Assembly: GCF_002453355.1 (NCBI RefSeq)
Contig: NZ_DKGQ01000020.1
Span: 1 to 64,000, forward strand
Source: Psychrobacter sp. UBA6766
GTDB taxonomy: Bacteria > Pseudomonadota > Gammaproteobacteria > Pseudomonadales > Moraxellaceae
Length of the DNA stretch: 64,000 nt
Reading direction: 5' to 3'
Made by a program: the position numbers and the translations under genes. Position 1 is the first letter of the stretch. The number at the start of each line of letters is the position of its first letter. Shown here in pieces: positions 35,193-44,556 of this stretch. Under the pieces are notes generated by a model. It made no database searches and was not told where the DNA came from. It saw nothing but the letters and a program-made list of their open reading frames with translations.

Positions 35193-35768
35193 CTAAGCCT
35201 TCAAAACCGTATAGATAGGAACAGGAAATTCGCCATGCAGATCAACAAGATCTAATAATACCAATGCGCCGACGACCGTATGCTCGGCAGACCTGCAGAG
35301 CTCATAAGCAGTCATGAGTGTACCTCCGGTCGCCAAGATATCATCAACCAATAAAACCCGCTCTGGCGGCAAGTTATTTTGCATCTCAAGCGTGTCTTTA
35401 CCATACTCTAAAGCATAGGCTTTATTGGCAACCGGTGGCGGCAATTTACCGGGTTTACGCAGCAAGATCATGCCTTTACCCAATCGACCCGCCAGCAAAC
35501 TGGCAAAAATAAACCCGCGCGCTTCAACTGCACCTAAACAGTCTATTTTATCGAGCAAGCCCATCGGCAATGCTGCCAACATCTCGTCAATCACCGCATT
35601 AACATGACTGCGTAGTAACGGGGTAATATCATAAAAATCAATGCCAACTTTCGGGAAGTCTGGTACTGTGCGAATGATTTGCCAAAATGGATGATCAGTA
35701 TTGAGCGTATTGATTGAATCGGTTGTAAAATTGACTTTAGCTGATGTAACGGCGGCATTCGCGCTCAT
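35193..35768 (-). CDS. apt: Adenine phosphoribosyltransferase
   Basis: Salvages adenine to AMP with PRPP. The 191 residues show IRTVPDFPKVGIDFYDITPLL, VEARGFIFASLLAGRLG and the PRPP-binding VLLVDDILATGGT. AAGGGTTATT precedes the ATG. Single-gene unit on the minus strand. Confidence 0.94.
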   Translation of the reverse strand: MSANAAVTSAKVNFTTDSINTLNTDHPFWQIIRTVPDFPKVGIDFYDITPLLRSHVNAVIDEMLAALPMGLLDKIDCLGAVEARGFIFASLLAGRLGKGMILLRKPGKLPPPVANKAYALEYGKDTLEMQNNLPPERVLLVDDILATGGTLMTAYELCRSAEHTVVGALVLLDLVDLHGEFPVPIYTVLKA

Positions 35769-36136
35769 AATAACCCTTAGCTTGTAGAACTTAAATAATG
35801 ATACAACCGTGATAAATGAGGTATCAATCGGTAAAAATAGCGGCGAGAATTATAGCATAATCGGCTTTATAGTGGCGGCAAGATTGGCAAACACAGCACG
35901 CCTAAAGCGATAAAAGTGACGTGCCATGACTTGATAAAAGCTGGTGAATCTCAATATACAAGTGTAAACTTAACTATGAAAATAACCGCTATATGCTAAA
36001 CTACGGGCGTTTTTATGCATTAAATGTTAGCTAGAGTGGTTAATAAATACCTTAAAACACTTATTAACGTAGTTAGTAGAACTGGTAATAGAAACACTAG
36101 TAATCGTAATACTAAGAATAATCGATAGGACTATTT
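35769..36136. promoter_or_regulatory. Divergent upstream region of apt and the rubredoxin gene
   Basis: No ORF is supported. The only structure seen is an inverted repeat GTTAATAA (36039-36046) with TTATTAAC (36061-36068), about 70 bases before the rubredoxin start. Confidence 0.4.
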
Positions 36137-36301
36137 ATGAAACGTTATGAATGTATTGTCTGCGGTTGGATATATGACGAAGAGCTCGGCTGTCCTGAAG
36201 AAGGCATTGCGCCTGGTACCAAATGGGAAGACATCCCTGACGATTGGACTTGTCCAGAATGCGGCGTTGGCAAGCTTGATTTTGAGATGCTCGAATTTTA
36301 A
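36137..36301 (+). CDS. Rubredoxin
   Basis: A 54-residue electron carrier with one Fe(Cys)4 site. The two cysteine pairs are plain: YECIVCGWIYDEELG (C6, C9) and DWTCPECGVGKLDFEML (C39, C42). Length and the GCPEEGIAPGTKWEDIPDDW core are typical of the family. AGGA at 36127-36130 lies 6 bases before the ATG. An alpha/beta hydrolase gene starts 28 bases downstream on the same strand. No rubredoxin reductase or alkane hydroxylase is near, so the redox partner is elsewhere. Confidence 0.95.
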   Translation: MKRYECIVCGWIYDEELGCPEEGIAPGTKWEDIPDDWTCPECGVGKLDFEMLEF

Positions 36302-36329
36302 GCCAACGACCATCTAAATAGGATACTTC

Positions 36330-37451
36330 ATGACAGAATCAACCCCCATTAATACTGTGTCTAAAATCTCAAAAGCGACTGAAACTTCAGAAGAAACTGG
36401 TAATACGTCAACGCTTGATGCCGAAATGCTTAATGATGCAGCACTTAGCGCTTCAAAGCTTGACGCTCCCCTAATCAATTACCCAACGCCTGAATGGCAA
36501 AAATTTGGCGATCATGCTTGGTATCCATCTGACTTGAGCGAGCATCTTTATCAAGCGATGATAGATATCGGTGATGGTATCGAGCTGTGCGTTGAGGCTG
36601 GCGGTAATCCTAATAACCCGCCATTGTTAATGGTAATGGGGCTTGGCTCACAAATGGTGTTTTGGCCAAACAGTTTTATTAAGCGCTTTATCGATGCTGG
36701 TTTTTTTGTAATACGATTTGACAATCGTGATATCGGCTTGTCCTCAAAAGTACAGATTGATGGTTTGCCGCGTATCAGCCAATTAAAAATGATGATGCGT
36801 CTGCAAACGGGGCTGTCGAATAAAGGCGCGCCGGTCGCATATAATTTGACCGACATGGCAGAGGATACAGCGCGTTTAATCAAAGCCTTAAAACTTGGCA
36901 AAACGCATCTGCTTGGTGCTTCGATGGGCGGTATGATTGCTCAAATCGTCGCCGCGCGTTATCCAAGTTTGGTGCAGCGTATGGCGTTAATGTTTACCAC
37001 CACCAATCGTGCTTTTTTAAAACCGCCGAAACCTAAGCAGTTATATACCCTTATCAATCGTCCTGAGAGCCACTCTGAGCGCGATATCGTGCGTCATAGC
37101 GTCTGGTTTATGAAAACCGTTGGTACACCAGGGCACGTCAATGTACGTATGGTGCGTGACATCGCCAAGATACGTTATCAGCGCAATTTTCATCCCCTCG
37201 GCACCGTACAGCAGCTCAATGCTATTTTAGCTTCTGGCTCTATTAGCAAATACAGCAAGCAAGTTAAAGCGCCAACCATTGTGCTACACGGTAGCGCCGA
37301 TGGACTATTACCTCCCTCACAAGGACGGGTGGTTGCTAAGACCATTCCTAATGCAAGCTTCCATTTAATCGAAGGCATGGCGCACGATATTCCCGAATAT
37401 TACCAGCCCTATATAGTCGATCTGATTAGCAATCATTTGTTAGAAAAATAA
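36330..37451 (+). CDS. Alpha/beta-fold hydrolase
   Basis: A 373-residue hydrolase of unknown substrate. After a hydrophilic Ser/Thr/Glu-rich N-terminal part of about 70 residues comes the fold: PPLLMVMGLGSQMVFW (oxyanion strand), FDNRDIGLSS, and the nucleophile elbow GASMGG with S198. Acid and base are probably the Asp in VLHGSADGLLPP and the His in EGMAHDIPEYY. It may be co-transcribed with the rubredoxin gene. An esterase or lipase-like role is plausible but not shown. Confidence 0.85.
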   Translation: MTESTPINTVSKISKATETSEETGNTSTLDAEMLNDAALSASKLDAPLINYPTPEWQKFGDHAWYPSDLSEHLYQAMIDIGDGIELCVEAGGNPNNPPLLMVMGLGSQMVFWPNSFIKRFIDAGFFVIRFDNRDIGLSSKVQIDGLPRISQLKMMMRLQTGLSNKGAPVAYNLTDMAEDTARLIKALKLGKTHLLGASMGGMIAQIVAARYPSLVQRMALMFTTTNRAFLKPPKPKQLYTLINRPESHSERDIVRHSVWFMKTVGTPGHVNVRMVRDIAKIRYQRNFHPLGTVQQLNAILASGSISKYSKQVKAPTIVLHGSADGLLPPSQGRVVAKTIPNASFHLIEGMAHDIPEYYQPYIVDLISNHLLEK

Positions 37452-37486
37452 GTGTTTCGGCTCAGTATTGTTAATCATTGAACAAT

Positions 37487-37537
37487 AAAAAAGAGTGACA
37501 GAGCGATCAATTATCATCGTTCTGCCACTCTTTTTTT
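37487..37537 (+). terminator. Terminator after the alpha/beta hydrolase
   Basis: AAAAAGAGTGACAGAGCGAT pairs (one mismatch) with ATCGTTCTGCCACTCTTTTT around an AT-rich loop, ending in a T run. Confidence 0.85.
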
Positions 37538-37709
37538 ACTGCAAATTTAAACATAAAGCCTGTTCAAATTAAAATCGCTACGTTAATAGATAGGTGTGAC
37601 TGGTATAAATTTTTCTTGCTTGCTGTTATCACAGAGGCTACGAAAAATTCATCCCAGTCGCACCGTATCCGTTCCGGCTTTAGCCTACTCTACTAGCAAA
37701 TAATAAATG

Positions 37710-38729
37710 TTAATCACAACCAACACTGCTAGCCTCTTTATCAATACACATTTTATCACCATTTTTTAAATTACCAATCCACGCTTTGCCATCTGTAAAT
37801 ACAAATGCAGGTTGGTTTTTATAATTATCGTTAGCATTCACACTGTCATTTTCAAATCGAAAAGGAATCACCAGCTCGCCACCTAAATTGACAAATCCCC
37901 ATTCGCTATCGATGCGCACGCCCGCCAGCCCTTCTGAGAATGGACGTACCTCATCGAATGAATAGGTAATCATAGAGACGTTATTATCGTCAACAAAACC
38001 CCATCTGCCGTCTTGTTGCCGCGGCTGCAAGGTAGTAAAGCCACGAGACTGTGCTTGCTTCTGCGCATCTTTAGGGCTGCTAACTGATGTAATTTTCGAA
38101 TTTTGACTATCAGTATTATTATTTGAATCAGACGTAGGTTTGCCGTTTTTATCTACCCAGCTTACAGCCTTATTTTTACGCACTCGAGCCATGCCGCCAC
38201 GGAAATCATCAATATCATTAATGGCGGCGGCAAATGGTACGACTGTCTTGTTGGCAGTATCGATAACGCCATAATGACCGTTTTGTTTGACCACGATACG
38301 ACCCTCAGAGATGGGACGCGCCCAACCTTGGCTCTCCTTTAGCATATCGTACATCGCAGGAATCACTTCGCGACCCTGCATATTGACATAACCGACACGT
38401 CCATTGCGTAGTACGGGCAGCAGACCGCCCGATATTTTATCCGCATCTACTTTTTGATAGCGTGATAAATCAACCACGCTTTTACCTTGTTTATTAATCA
38501 AAGCAACTGGGGCGCCAAAATCTTTTATCGCTAAAAAATAGCCACTACTTGCCGTACACGATACATTTTTATAATAACTTTTGGGGATTTTACAGCTGGC
38601 TGCTTGTGCGCTTGGTATCAAAAGCAAACCAACCGTTAAAACGCCTACAACGAAACTGCCGCGCGACCGTTGTGGCGACAATACCAATAATGAATATACC
38701 TGTTGTTTTGATAAAAAACATTGCAGCAT
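37710..38729 (-). CDS. Exported WG-repeat protein
   Basis: The 339 residues start with a long export signal (GSFVVGVLTVGLLLIPSAQAA). Then come WG/KWGFID-type repeats: GRVGYVNMQGREVIPAMYD, GHYGVIDTANKTVVPF, GRWGFVDDNNVSMITYSFDEV and EWGFVNLGGELVIPF, with a Ser/Asn-rich spacer (DSNNNTDSQNSK) in the middle. Such repeats build a beta-rich scaffold probably used in binding; function is unknown. A cysteine pair near the C-terminus (DKMCIDKEASSVGCD) and one near the N-terminus may form disulfides. Confidence 0.82.
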   Translation of the reverse strand: MLQCFLSKQQVYSLLVLSPQRSRGSFVVGVLTVGLLLIPSAQAASCKIPKSYYKNVSCTASSGYFLAIKDFGAPVALINKQGKSVVDLSRYQKVDADKISGGLLPVLRNGRVGYVNMQGREVIPAMYDMLKESQGWARPISEGRIVVKQNGHYGVIDTANKTVVPFAAAINDIDDFRGGMARVRKNKAVSWVDKNGKPTSDSNNNTDSQNSKITSVSSPKDAQKQAQSRGFTTLQPRQQDGRWGFVDDNNVSMITYSFDEVRPFSEGLAGVRIDSEWGFVNLGGELVIPFRFENDSVNANDNYKNQPAFVFTDGKAWIGNLKNGDKMCIDKEASSVGCD

Positions 38730-38985
38730 AAGTAAACCTAGAATAAAAAGTCATACAAGCTATTTAAGTATTTGAAAAAATTGCCATTTTAAAAGTTTCA
38801 GCAATTCGAGATAACTATGAATGAAGAGTAACAAATGACCACGTTCGCGCCAATGGCATTCTTGTAAGAAGCTGACTGGTTTATTCAGTCATAGTGCGCA
38901 ATAGGTCATTATAAAATAAATAATGCCAAACCATTCCAATTTAAGCACAAAACACTGACAATATGATTTGTTTAAGTGATTTCTT
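38730..38985. other. Gene-free DNA before the MITE
   Basis: AT-rich, no ORF supported. It should hold the promoter of the WG-repeat gene. Together with the element that follows, it makes a 476-base gap. Confidence 0.4.
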
Positions 38986-39149
38986 TAGGGCGTGTCTTCG
39001 TTTTAAAAATGGTGATAAAAATGAGATAAATTGCCGTCAAACCAGGAAAATAGCGCAGATAATATCGAGCTATCTGGCACCGTTTGGCAAGATTTAGCCA
39101 TTTTTAACCCATTTAGATGACTATCGGTTGAATTGAGGAAACGCCCTAG
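38986..39149 (+). mobile_element. Complete MITE-like element with terminal inverted repeats
   Basis: About 164 bp with TAGGGCGTGTCTTC at the left end and GAGGAAACGCCCTA at the right, i.e. 14-bp inverted repeats with two differences, each flanked by TA, which may be the target duplication. It encodes no protein. Inner landmarks are TTTTAAAAATGGTGATAAA and AGCCATTTTTAACCCATTTAG. Other copies in this window share ends and inner sequence. Confidence 0.75.
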
Positions 39150-39205
39150 CAAACAACGATGCAACACATTAAAAAAGTATCATAGTAATAAGATAAGGAT
39201 CTTGC

Positions 39206-40138
39206 ATGGCTACTGCCTCTTCACGCTCCGCCGCTACTGGCTTAGTCATTGGTTGTGTTATTTTTGGTCTGGGCAGTTTGATTGTCGCTCATGTCGATAT
39301 CGGTGGCTGGGCGATGTCCTTTTGGCGGCTGGCTATTTCAGGCGGGGTGTTTGCGATATTGGCTAAAGTCACAGGACAACGACTGCCGCACTCAAAGCGT
39401 GCTATTTTTTATGGTTTATTATCAGGTGCATTTTTAGGATTAGATTTGGCACTGTGGCATGAGAGTATTTATGCAGTTGGTCCTGGTATTTCAACCTTAC
39501 TCAACAGCTTGCAGATTTTCTTTTTAGCGGCCATTGGTTTTTTATATTTTAATGAGCGTCAATCTATCTTGCAGCTGATCAGTTTATTTTTAGCCATGTT
39601 AGGTGTGGCGATGATAGGCAGTCCTGAGTTTGCGCAAAATACTGCTGCGACTTGGGGGTTTGTTACTGGCATCGTCTCAGGTGCTATGCTTGCTGCGTCG
39701 ATGACCTTTATTCGTAAAACCCATGATACTGAGCCGACACCGATATTTGTACTCATGCAATTGGTGAGCATCGGCGGCGTAATAGCGATGGTTCTCCCGA
39801 TGTTGGTGCTTGATATGGGTAATATTTTGCCCAATACGTGGTCTGAGATCGGTTGGATATTGATTTACGGTACAGTGATGCAATGCTTGGCATGGGGTCT
39901 TATCGCCTACTCTATTCCGAAGCTGTCTTTGGCATTGACTGGACTGTTACTATTAACCGAGCCTATTGCAGCCTTAGTCATTGACTATAGCTGGCTTGAC
40001 AAACCAATTAATACTCTGCAATGGAGCGGCGCTCTGCTGACCATGTTTGCCATTTATTTGGGTTCACTAAAACCCAAACCACGCGCACTACGCCGTTATC
40101 GTTTTTTTGCTAGGTTTTATAAACGACACTATAAATAA
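39206..40138 (+). CDS. EamA-family (drug/metabolite transporter) permease
   Basis: Inner-membrane transporter of 310 residues with ten predicted hydrophobic helices in two EamA repeats: LVIGCVIFGLGSLIVAHVD with GWAMSFWRLAISG, and TWGFVTGIVSGAMLAASMTF with LLLLTEPIAALVIDY. The C-terminal tail is basic (KPKPRALRRYRFFARFYK), facing the cytoplasm. AAGGATCTTGC precedes the ATG. Substrate unknown. Lies 56 bases after the MITE. Confidence 0.88.
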   Translation: MATASSRSAATGLVIGCVIFGLGSLIVAHVDIGGWAMSFWRLAISGGVFAILAKVTGQRLPHSKRAIFYGLLSGAFLGLDLALWHESIYAVGPGISTLLNSLQIFFLAAIGFLYFNERQSILQLISLFLAMLGVAMIGSPEFAQNTAATWGFVTGIVSGAMLAASMTFIRKTHDTEPTPIFVLMQLVSIGGVIAMVLPMLVLDMGNILPNTWSEIGWILIYGTVMQCLAWGLIAYSIPKLSLALTGLLLLTEPIAALVIDYSWLDKPINTLQWSGALLTMFAIYLGSLKPKPRALRRYRFFARFYKRHYK

Positions 40139-40151
40139 ACCCATAATAAAC

Positions 40152-40179
40152 AAAAGCCACGATAATTATTGTGGCTTTT
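40152..40179. terminator. Bidirectional terminator between the EamA gene and the NCS2 permease
   Basis: AAAAGCCAC (40152-40160) pairs with GTGGCTTTT (40171-40179). Confidence 0.8.
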
Positions 40180-40221
40180 GCTTATCGCTGTATTAAGTTC
40201 TTTAATTGTATGATTAAAAAA

Positions 40222-41649
40222 TCAATCTTTTTGGCGATTAAATAAGGCATTAAGCACAATCGCAGTTAAAGTAGCCGTGCCAATTCCGCCCAAATCAAAG
40301 CCGCCCAGGTGTAAGCTAAAATTACCCGTCCCCATAATCACTGTGACCGCCGCAATGATTAAATTGCTGTTTTTACTAAAATCGATATGACTGTCAATCC
40401 AAATCTTAGCGCCAGCAATCGCAATCAAACCGAACACGACAATGGATGCGCCGCCTAATAAAGCAGGTGGTATCGTCTGAATAATAGCCCCAAATTTTGG
40501 TGACAATCCCAGCAAGATAGCCACAAAACCTGCTATTACAAAAATCGTCGTGCTATAAACCTTGGTCACTGCCATGACACCGATGTTTTCTGCATAAGTG
40601 GTAACGCCTGTGCCGCCAAATCCTGCTGAGAAAGTCGTTGCCAAACCATCAGCAAAAAAGGCTCGTCCCATATAAGGCGTCACGCGAGATTTTGTCATAC
40701 CTTCCACTGCTTTAAAATGTCCTAAGTTTTCGGCAATTAAAATAAAGGCGACAGGCACAATTAATATAATCGCACTCATCTCGAAATGCGGCGTATGAAT
40801 ACTTGGCAGTCCAAACCATGAGGCCGCCGACACATTACTAAAATCAATCGGAACACCATAACCCATTAGATTGGTCATGACAAAATAAGCGATATAAGAC
40901 AAAATCAAACCAACAAGCAATAACAGTCGGCGTAGCATACCGCGGGTAAATACCGCTACACCACTGATAAGCAGTACCGTTAATGTAGCCATCCATGCGT
41001 CAAACTGGTTGGCGGATACCCCTCGAATGGTGACTGGCGCTAAATTAAGACCAATAATCATCACAATCGCCCCGGTGACGATGGGTGGTATTAAGCGCTC
41101 AATCCAACCTGTGCCTGTCTTCATCACCAACAAGCCTACCAAAGCATAAATGATACCGCATGCCATGATACCGCCTAAAGCGACATTCAAATTATCATTA
41201 AACCCAACGCCAGCATAAGCAGTAACCGCAATGACAGGACCGATAAAGGCAAAACTCGAACCCAAATAACTGGGCATGCGCCCGCCAGTAATGATAAAAA
41301 ACATGACCGTACAAATACCGGACATTAAAATAGCTAAATTGGGGTCGAATCCCATTAATAATGGCGCAAGCACTGTCGACCCAAACATGGCAAAAGTATG
41401 CTGAACACCTAATAAAACACTCTTAGCAGGCGGTACGTATTCGTTAATCCCCACCGGATCACGATCCAAATTTCCGCTATACGGACGCCACGTTGGAAAC
41501 CAACGACCATTATCAAAGTCTGGATTGTGCGGATAGCTGATCGCAGCCGAATCAATACCAGCTGCTTCTAGTGCATTATGAGGAGCTGTATGATTATTTT
41601 CCGGTTTTGAAGAATGAGATTTTGAAGAGTGAGATTCAGGAGATGTCAT
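40222..41649 (-). CDS. NCS2 pyrimidine/uracil permease, RutG-like
   Basis: Proton-coupled nucleobase importer, 475 residues, about 14 hydrophobic segments. The wording is closest to E. coli RutG as I recall it: GVQHTFAMFGSTVLAPLLMG, ITGGRMPSYLGSSFAFIG, AENLGHFKAVEGMT, GFGGTGVTTYAENIGVMAVT and LGGFDLGGIGTATL. There are no rut genes beside it, so uracil or xanthine uptake is the safer call. A hydrophilic, Ser/His-rich N-terminal extension of about 60 residues is present. TAGGACAGCGC precedes the ATG. Confidence 0.88.
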   Translation of the reverse strand: MTSPESHSSKSHSSKPENNHTAPHNALEAAGIDSAAISYPHNPDFDNGRWFPTWRPYSGNLDRDPVGINEYVPPAKSVLLGVQHTFAMFGSTVLAPLLMGFDPNLAILMSGICTVMFFIITGGRMPSYLGSSFAFIGPVIAVTAYAGVGFNDNLNVALGGIMACGIIYALVGLLVMKTGTGWIERLIPPIVTGAIVMIIGLNLAPVTIRGVSANQFDAWMATLTVLLISGVAVFTRGMLRRLLLLVGLILSYIAYFVMTNLMGYGVPIDFSNVSAASWFGLPSIHTPHFEMSAIILIVPVAFILIAENLGHFKAVEGMTKSRVTPYMGRAFFADGLATTFSAGFGGTGVTTYAENIGVMAVTKVYSTTIFVIAGFVAILLGLSPKFGAIIQTIPPALLGGASIVVFGLIAIAGAKIWIDSHIDFSKNSNLIIAAVTVIMGTGNFSLHLGGFDLGGIGTATLTAIVLNALFNRQKD

Positions 41650-42209
41650 GCGCTGTCCTATTTAAGCTAAGAGAGTACTAGCCAGCTAAAAATTGTGAGA
41701 AATACAACTATGCATTGAGTCAAAACGATAACAGATAAATACTACTAACCATTAAAAACAATAGAGGAGAACATAGATGGCAGCAGAAAAAAATATTTTC
41801 TTCGACCAAATATAGGTCATCAGATAAGCCGTATTAAAAACGACAGACGACTGCCTTCGCCATTACTTACGCTAAAATAATGACTAACTTACAGGATGTT
41901 ACACAGGTATTGGTTGCGAGCATGATAACGGAGTTTTCTAATAAATAAAAGTTATTATTCAGCCGCCTCCTGTACGCCTATACTGAGAGGCATTTATAGA
42001 TAATGTCCGAGATTCTTTATTTAAGCGCCGACCCCGTTTATCTATACAAACGTGAAAGCGCGATAAACGTGAAAGCGAGTATTTAAAGAGTGATTGCGCA
42101 GCAGTTATGAGTGCTTATTTAGGGCAGCTATCTATTATATCTTTAATATTAGTACTAAAGCCTATCTATAACAGAGGCTGATGCACTGACGATTTCTTGG
42201 TAATTGATT
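41650..42209. promoter_or_regulatory. Divergent upstream region of the NCS2 permease and sdaA
   Basis: No ORF is supported in 560 bases. A 13-bp direct repeat AAACGTGAAAGCG occurs at 42048-42060 and 42065-42077, about 130-160 bases before sdaA; it is a candidate operator. Confidence 0.45.
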
Positions 42210-43643
42210 ATGATTAGTGTTTTCGACTTATTTAAAATTGGTATTGGACCATCAAGCTCTCACACCGTTGGACCTATGGTGGCGGCCAACTTATTTTTGA
42301 CGTCATTGCTTAAACAAACTGCATTAACGTCGATTAAGAGTATTGAAATAGAGCTTTATGGCTCTTTAGCGGCCACAGGTAAAGGGCACGCAACCGATAC
42401 TGCAATATATTTAGGCTTGCTTGGACATACACCAAGCACCATTGACACACGCTTAACTAACGAATATCTAGCGCCTATTTTTGCTGATAAGCAGCTTAAC
42501 CTATCTGGCAAACACGTGATCGAATTTGACACCGAGCGCGATATGTATTGGTACGATGATACGGTACTGCCTTATCATCCTAACGCCTTAACCATCCGTG
42601 CGATTTTGACTGATGACAGTAAATTCCAACAAACTTATTATTCAGTCGGTGGTGGTTTTGTTATTAATGAAGACGACGCCAATAATCCTGATGAGGATCA
42701 CGCCAGCCCAACGATCGACATCGTTCCCTACCCCTTCAATAGCGCTGCAGAATTGCTTGAGCAGTGTGATAAGCATGGATTGAGTATTAGCGAGTTGGTC
42801 CTTGCTAACGAATGCCATTACCGCAACCAAGCAGATGTCTTTAGCTACTTAGATACTATTTGGGAAGTGATGCAAGACTGTGTCATTCAGGGCTGCAAAA
42901 ACAGCGGTATTTTGCCAGGCGGGCTTGATGTCAAACGCCGCGCTCAAGACCTACATATGCAACTACGCGCTGAAAAAGATACGTCTATTACCAAAACCGA
43001 TAAATTGGCAGCCATGGACTGGGTCGATTTGTATGCGCTTGCCGTTAACGAAGAAAATGCCAATGGCGGTAAAGTGGTTACGGCGCCGACCAATGGTGCC
43101 GCGGGCATTATTCCTGCCGTTCTGCATTATTATCGTGATTTCTTGCCCAATTATAACCAAGACGGCGTTCGTAAGTTTTTATTAAATGCCACTGCCATCG
43201 GTAGCTTAATTAAACAAAATGCCTCTATCTCTGGAGCGGAAGTTGGCTGCCAAGGTGAAGTAGGTTCAGCCTGTGCCATGGCAGGTTCGGCATTGGCAGA
43301 AATTATGAGCGGCTCGCCCGCCCAATGTTTAAATGCAGCGGAGATTGGTATTGAGCACAATTTAGGTCTGACTTGTGACCCTATTGGCGGTTTGGTGCAA
43401 GTCCCTTGTATTGAACGCAACGCGATGGGCGCGGTAAAAGCCATTAACGCCGCTCGTCTTGCTTGTCGCGGCAATGGTCAGCATTTTGTTTCACTCGATA
43501 AAGCGATTGAAACCATGAAACAAACGGGCGCCGATATGTCTGATAAATATAAAGAAACTGCGCGCGGTGGTCTTGCTATTTATGCTGATAACCGAATTCC
43601 TACTGCTACCCGCGGCGTTAGTGTGAATTACAGTCAATGTTAA
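42210..43643 (+). CDS. sdaA: L-serine dehydratase, single-chain iron-sulfur type
   Basis: Deaminates L-serine to pyruvate with a [4Fe-4S] cluster. The 477 residues cover the beta domain ([21 protein letters not shown]) and alpha domain ([55 protein letters not shown] with the cluster cysteines). An ATG at 42210 is used; the in-frame TTG two codons earlier is less likely. The ribosome site is weak (CTTGG). Confidence 0.95.
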   Translation: MISVFDLFKIGIGPSSSHTVGPMVAANLFLTSLLKQTALTSIKSIEIELYGSLAATGKGHATDTAIYLGLLGHTPSTIDTRLTNEYLAPIFADKQLNLSGKHVIEFDTERDMYWYDDTVLPYHPNALTIRAILTDDSKFQQTYYSVGGGFVINEDDANNPDEDHASPTIDIVPYPFNSAAELLEQCDKHGLSISELVLANECHYRNQADVFSYLDTIWEVMQDCVIQGCKNSGILPGGLDVKRRAQDLHMQLRAEKDTSITKTDKLAAMDWVDLYALAVNEENANGGKVVTAPTNGAAGIIPAVLHYYRDFLPNYNQDGVRKFLLNATAIGSLIKQNASISGAEVGCQGEVGSACAMAGSALAEIMSGSPAQCLNAAEIGIEHNLGLTCDPIGGLVQVPCIERNAMGAVKAINAARLACRGNGQHFVSLDKAIETMKQTGADMSDKYKETARGGLAIYADNRIPTATRGVSVNYSQC

Positions 43644-43674
43644 TATAAAACACATTTCTCTTTTTTCAAAACTA

Positions 43675-43705
43675 AAAAAAGCCTCTAATGACTAGAGGCT
43701 TTTTT
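43675..43705. terminator. Bidirectional terminator between sdaA and the lipoprotein gene
   Basis: AAAAAAGCCTCT (43675-43686) pairs with AGAGGCTTTTTT (43694-43705). Confidence 0.9.
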
Positions 43706-43772
43706 ATAATAAAATTCTCGTTAAATGCTATTCATAGCTGCTAACCATCATAGCTGCTAACAGTATCTAAAA

Positions 43773-44171
43773 TTATTCAGCAGTTTTTGAGATTACTTCG
43801 TTTAGAATCCAAACGGGTTTAACCACTTTTGTCGCTTCGTTCATAACTGCTTCTTGGCGCACATCTAGAACATAACGATAATTTGGCTCATAAGTAAAAC
43901 CTTGGATATTGCCGTTTAAAGGCGTGTAGTTTTTCTGATAAGTCTGACGGTACTGAAGGCACTCTGACTCAACCATATTGCCACTAGCGGTTGGCAATTC
44001 ACAGACTGCTTTGAGAGGTGCTATTTCAATTTTGAAACTTGGAATATTAACCACTTTCACATTCATAGGTTCGCCTTCAACGACCATGGTGCGCTCGTCG
44101 TTCATTCCCATGGTAGAGCAACCTGATAGAACAAAAGTGGTCATCAATGCAGCAATTGCTAATTTTTTCAT
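43773..44171 (-). CDS. Small lipoprotein, possible DUF4377 domain
   Basis: 132 residues with a lipobox (VLSGC, Cys18). The mature part has KAVCELPTASGNMVESECLQYRQ with two cysteines likely bridged, then NIQGFTYEPNYRYVLDVRQE and a closing WILNEVISK. The last segment resembles the DUF4377 pattern of heat-shock-related lipoproteins; this is my reading and was not searched. GAGGATTTAATA precedes the ATG. Function unknown. Confidence 0.75.
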   Translation of the reverse strand: MKKLAIAALMTTFVLSGCSTMGMNDERTMVVEGEPMNVKVVNIPSFKIEIAPLKAVCELPTASGNMVESECLQYRQTYQKNYTPLNGNIQGFTYEPNYRYVLDVRQEAVMNEATKVVKPVWILNEVISKTAE

Positions 44172-44486
44172 TATTAAATCCTCAGTTTATTAGTATTAGT
44201 CATTACCCTTTAAACTCATTTTAATCAATTATCACTATTCAAAAGGTAGCAAGCAGTTATGAAGATACTGTTAACTTCAAGCCAATTATAAAATCGAAAC
44301 GAATAAAAATAAGATTTAAATAAAATCGCTGAAATATAAATAGTACCGTCTATTGTTTACTGCAATCAGTATAGTTTGCACGGCTGCCTAGCCTCTATAA
44401 CTGCTTTGTAAAGTAACGTCAGCTTTTGCAAACGATGTTAATAAACGGTTTAAATTCGACCATATTGAATAAAGCCGTTTTGAGAA
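44172..44486. other. Gene-free stretch upstream of the lipoprotein gene
   Basis: AT-rich and without a supportable ORF. It should carry the lipoprotein promoter (minus strand is transcribed away from it). Confidence 0.35.
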
Positions 44487-44534
44487 TAAAAAAACACTCA
44501 AAACTATACATAACAATGCTAGCTTTGAGCGTCT
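44487..44534 (-). terminator. Terminator after argJ
   Basis: On the minus strand AGACGCTCAAA (44534-44524) pairs with TTTGAGTGTTT (44502-44492), two G-T wobbles, followed by a T run. Confidence 0.75.
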
Positions 44535-44556
44535 TTATAAAAACGATTAACAATTT

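Noticed and set aside
36131..36313. Minus-strand 60-codon ORF at the rubredoxin locus
   Set aside because: It is the shadow of the rubredoxin gene, which has two CxxC pairs and a good ribosome site on the plus strand.
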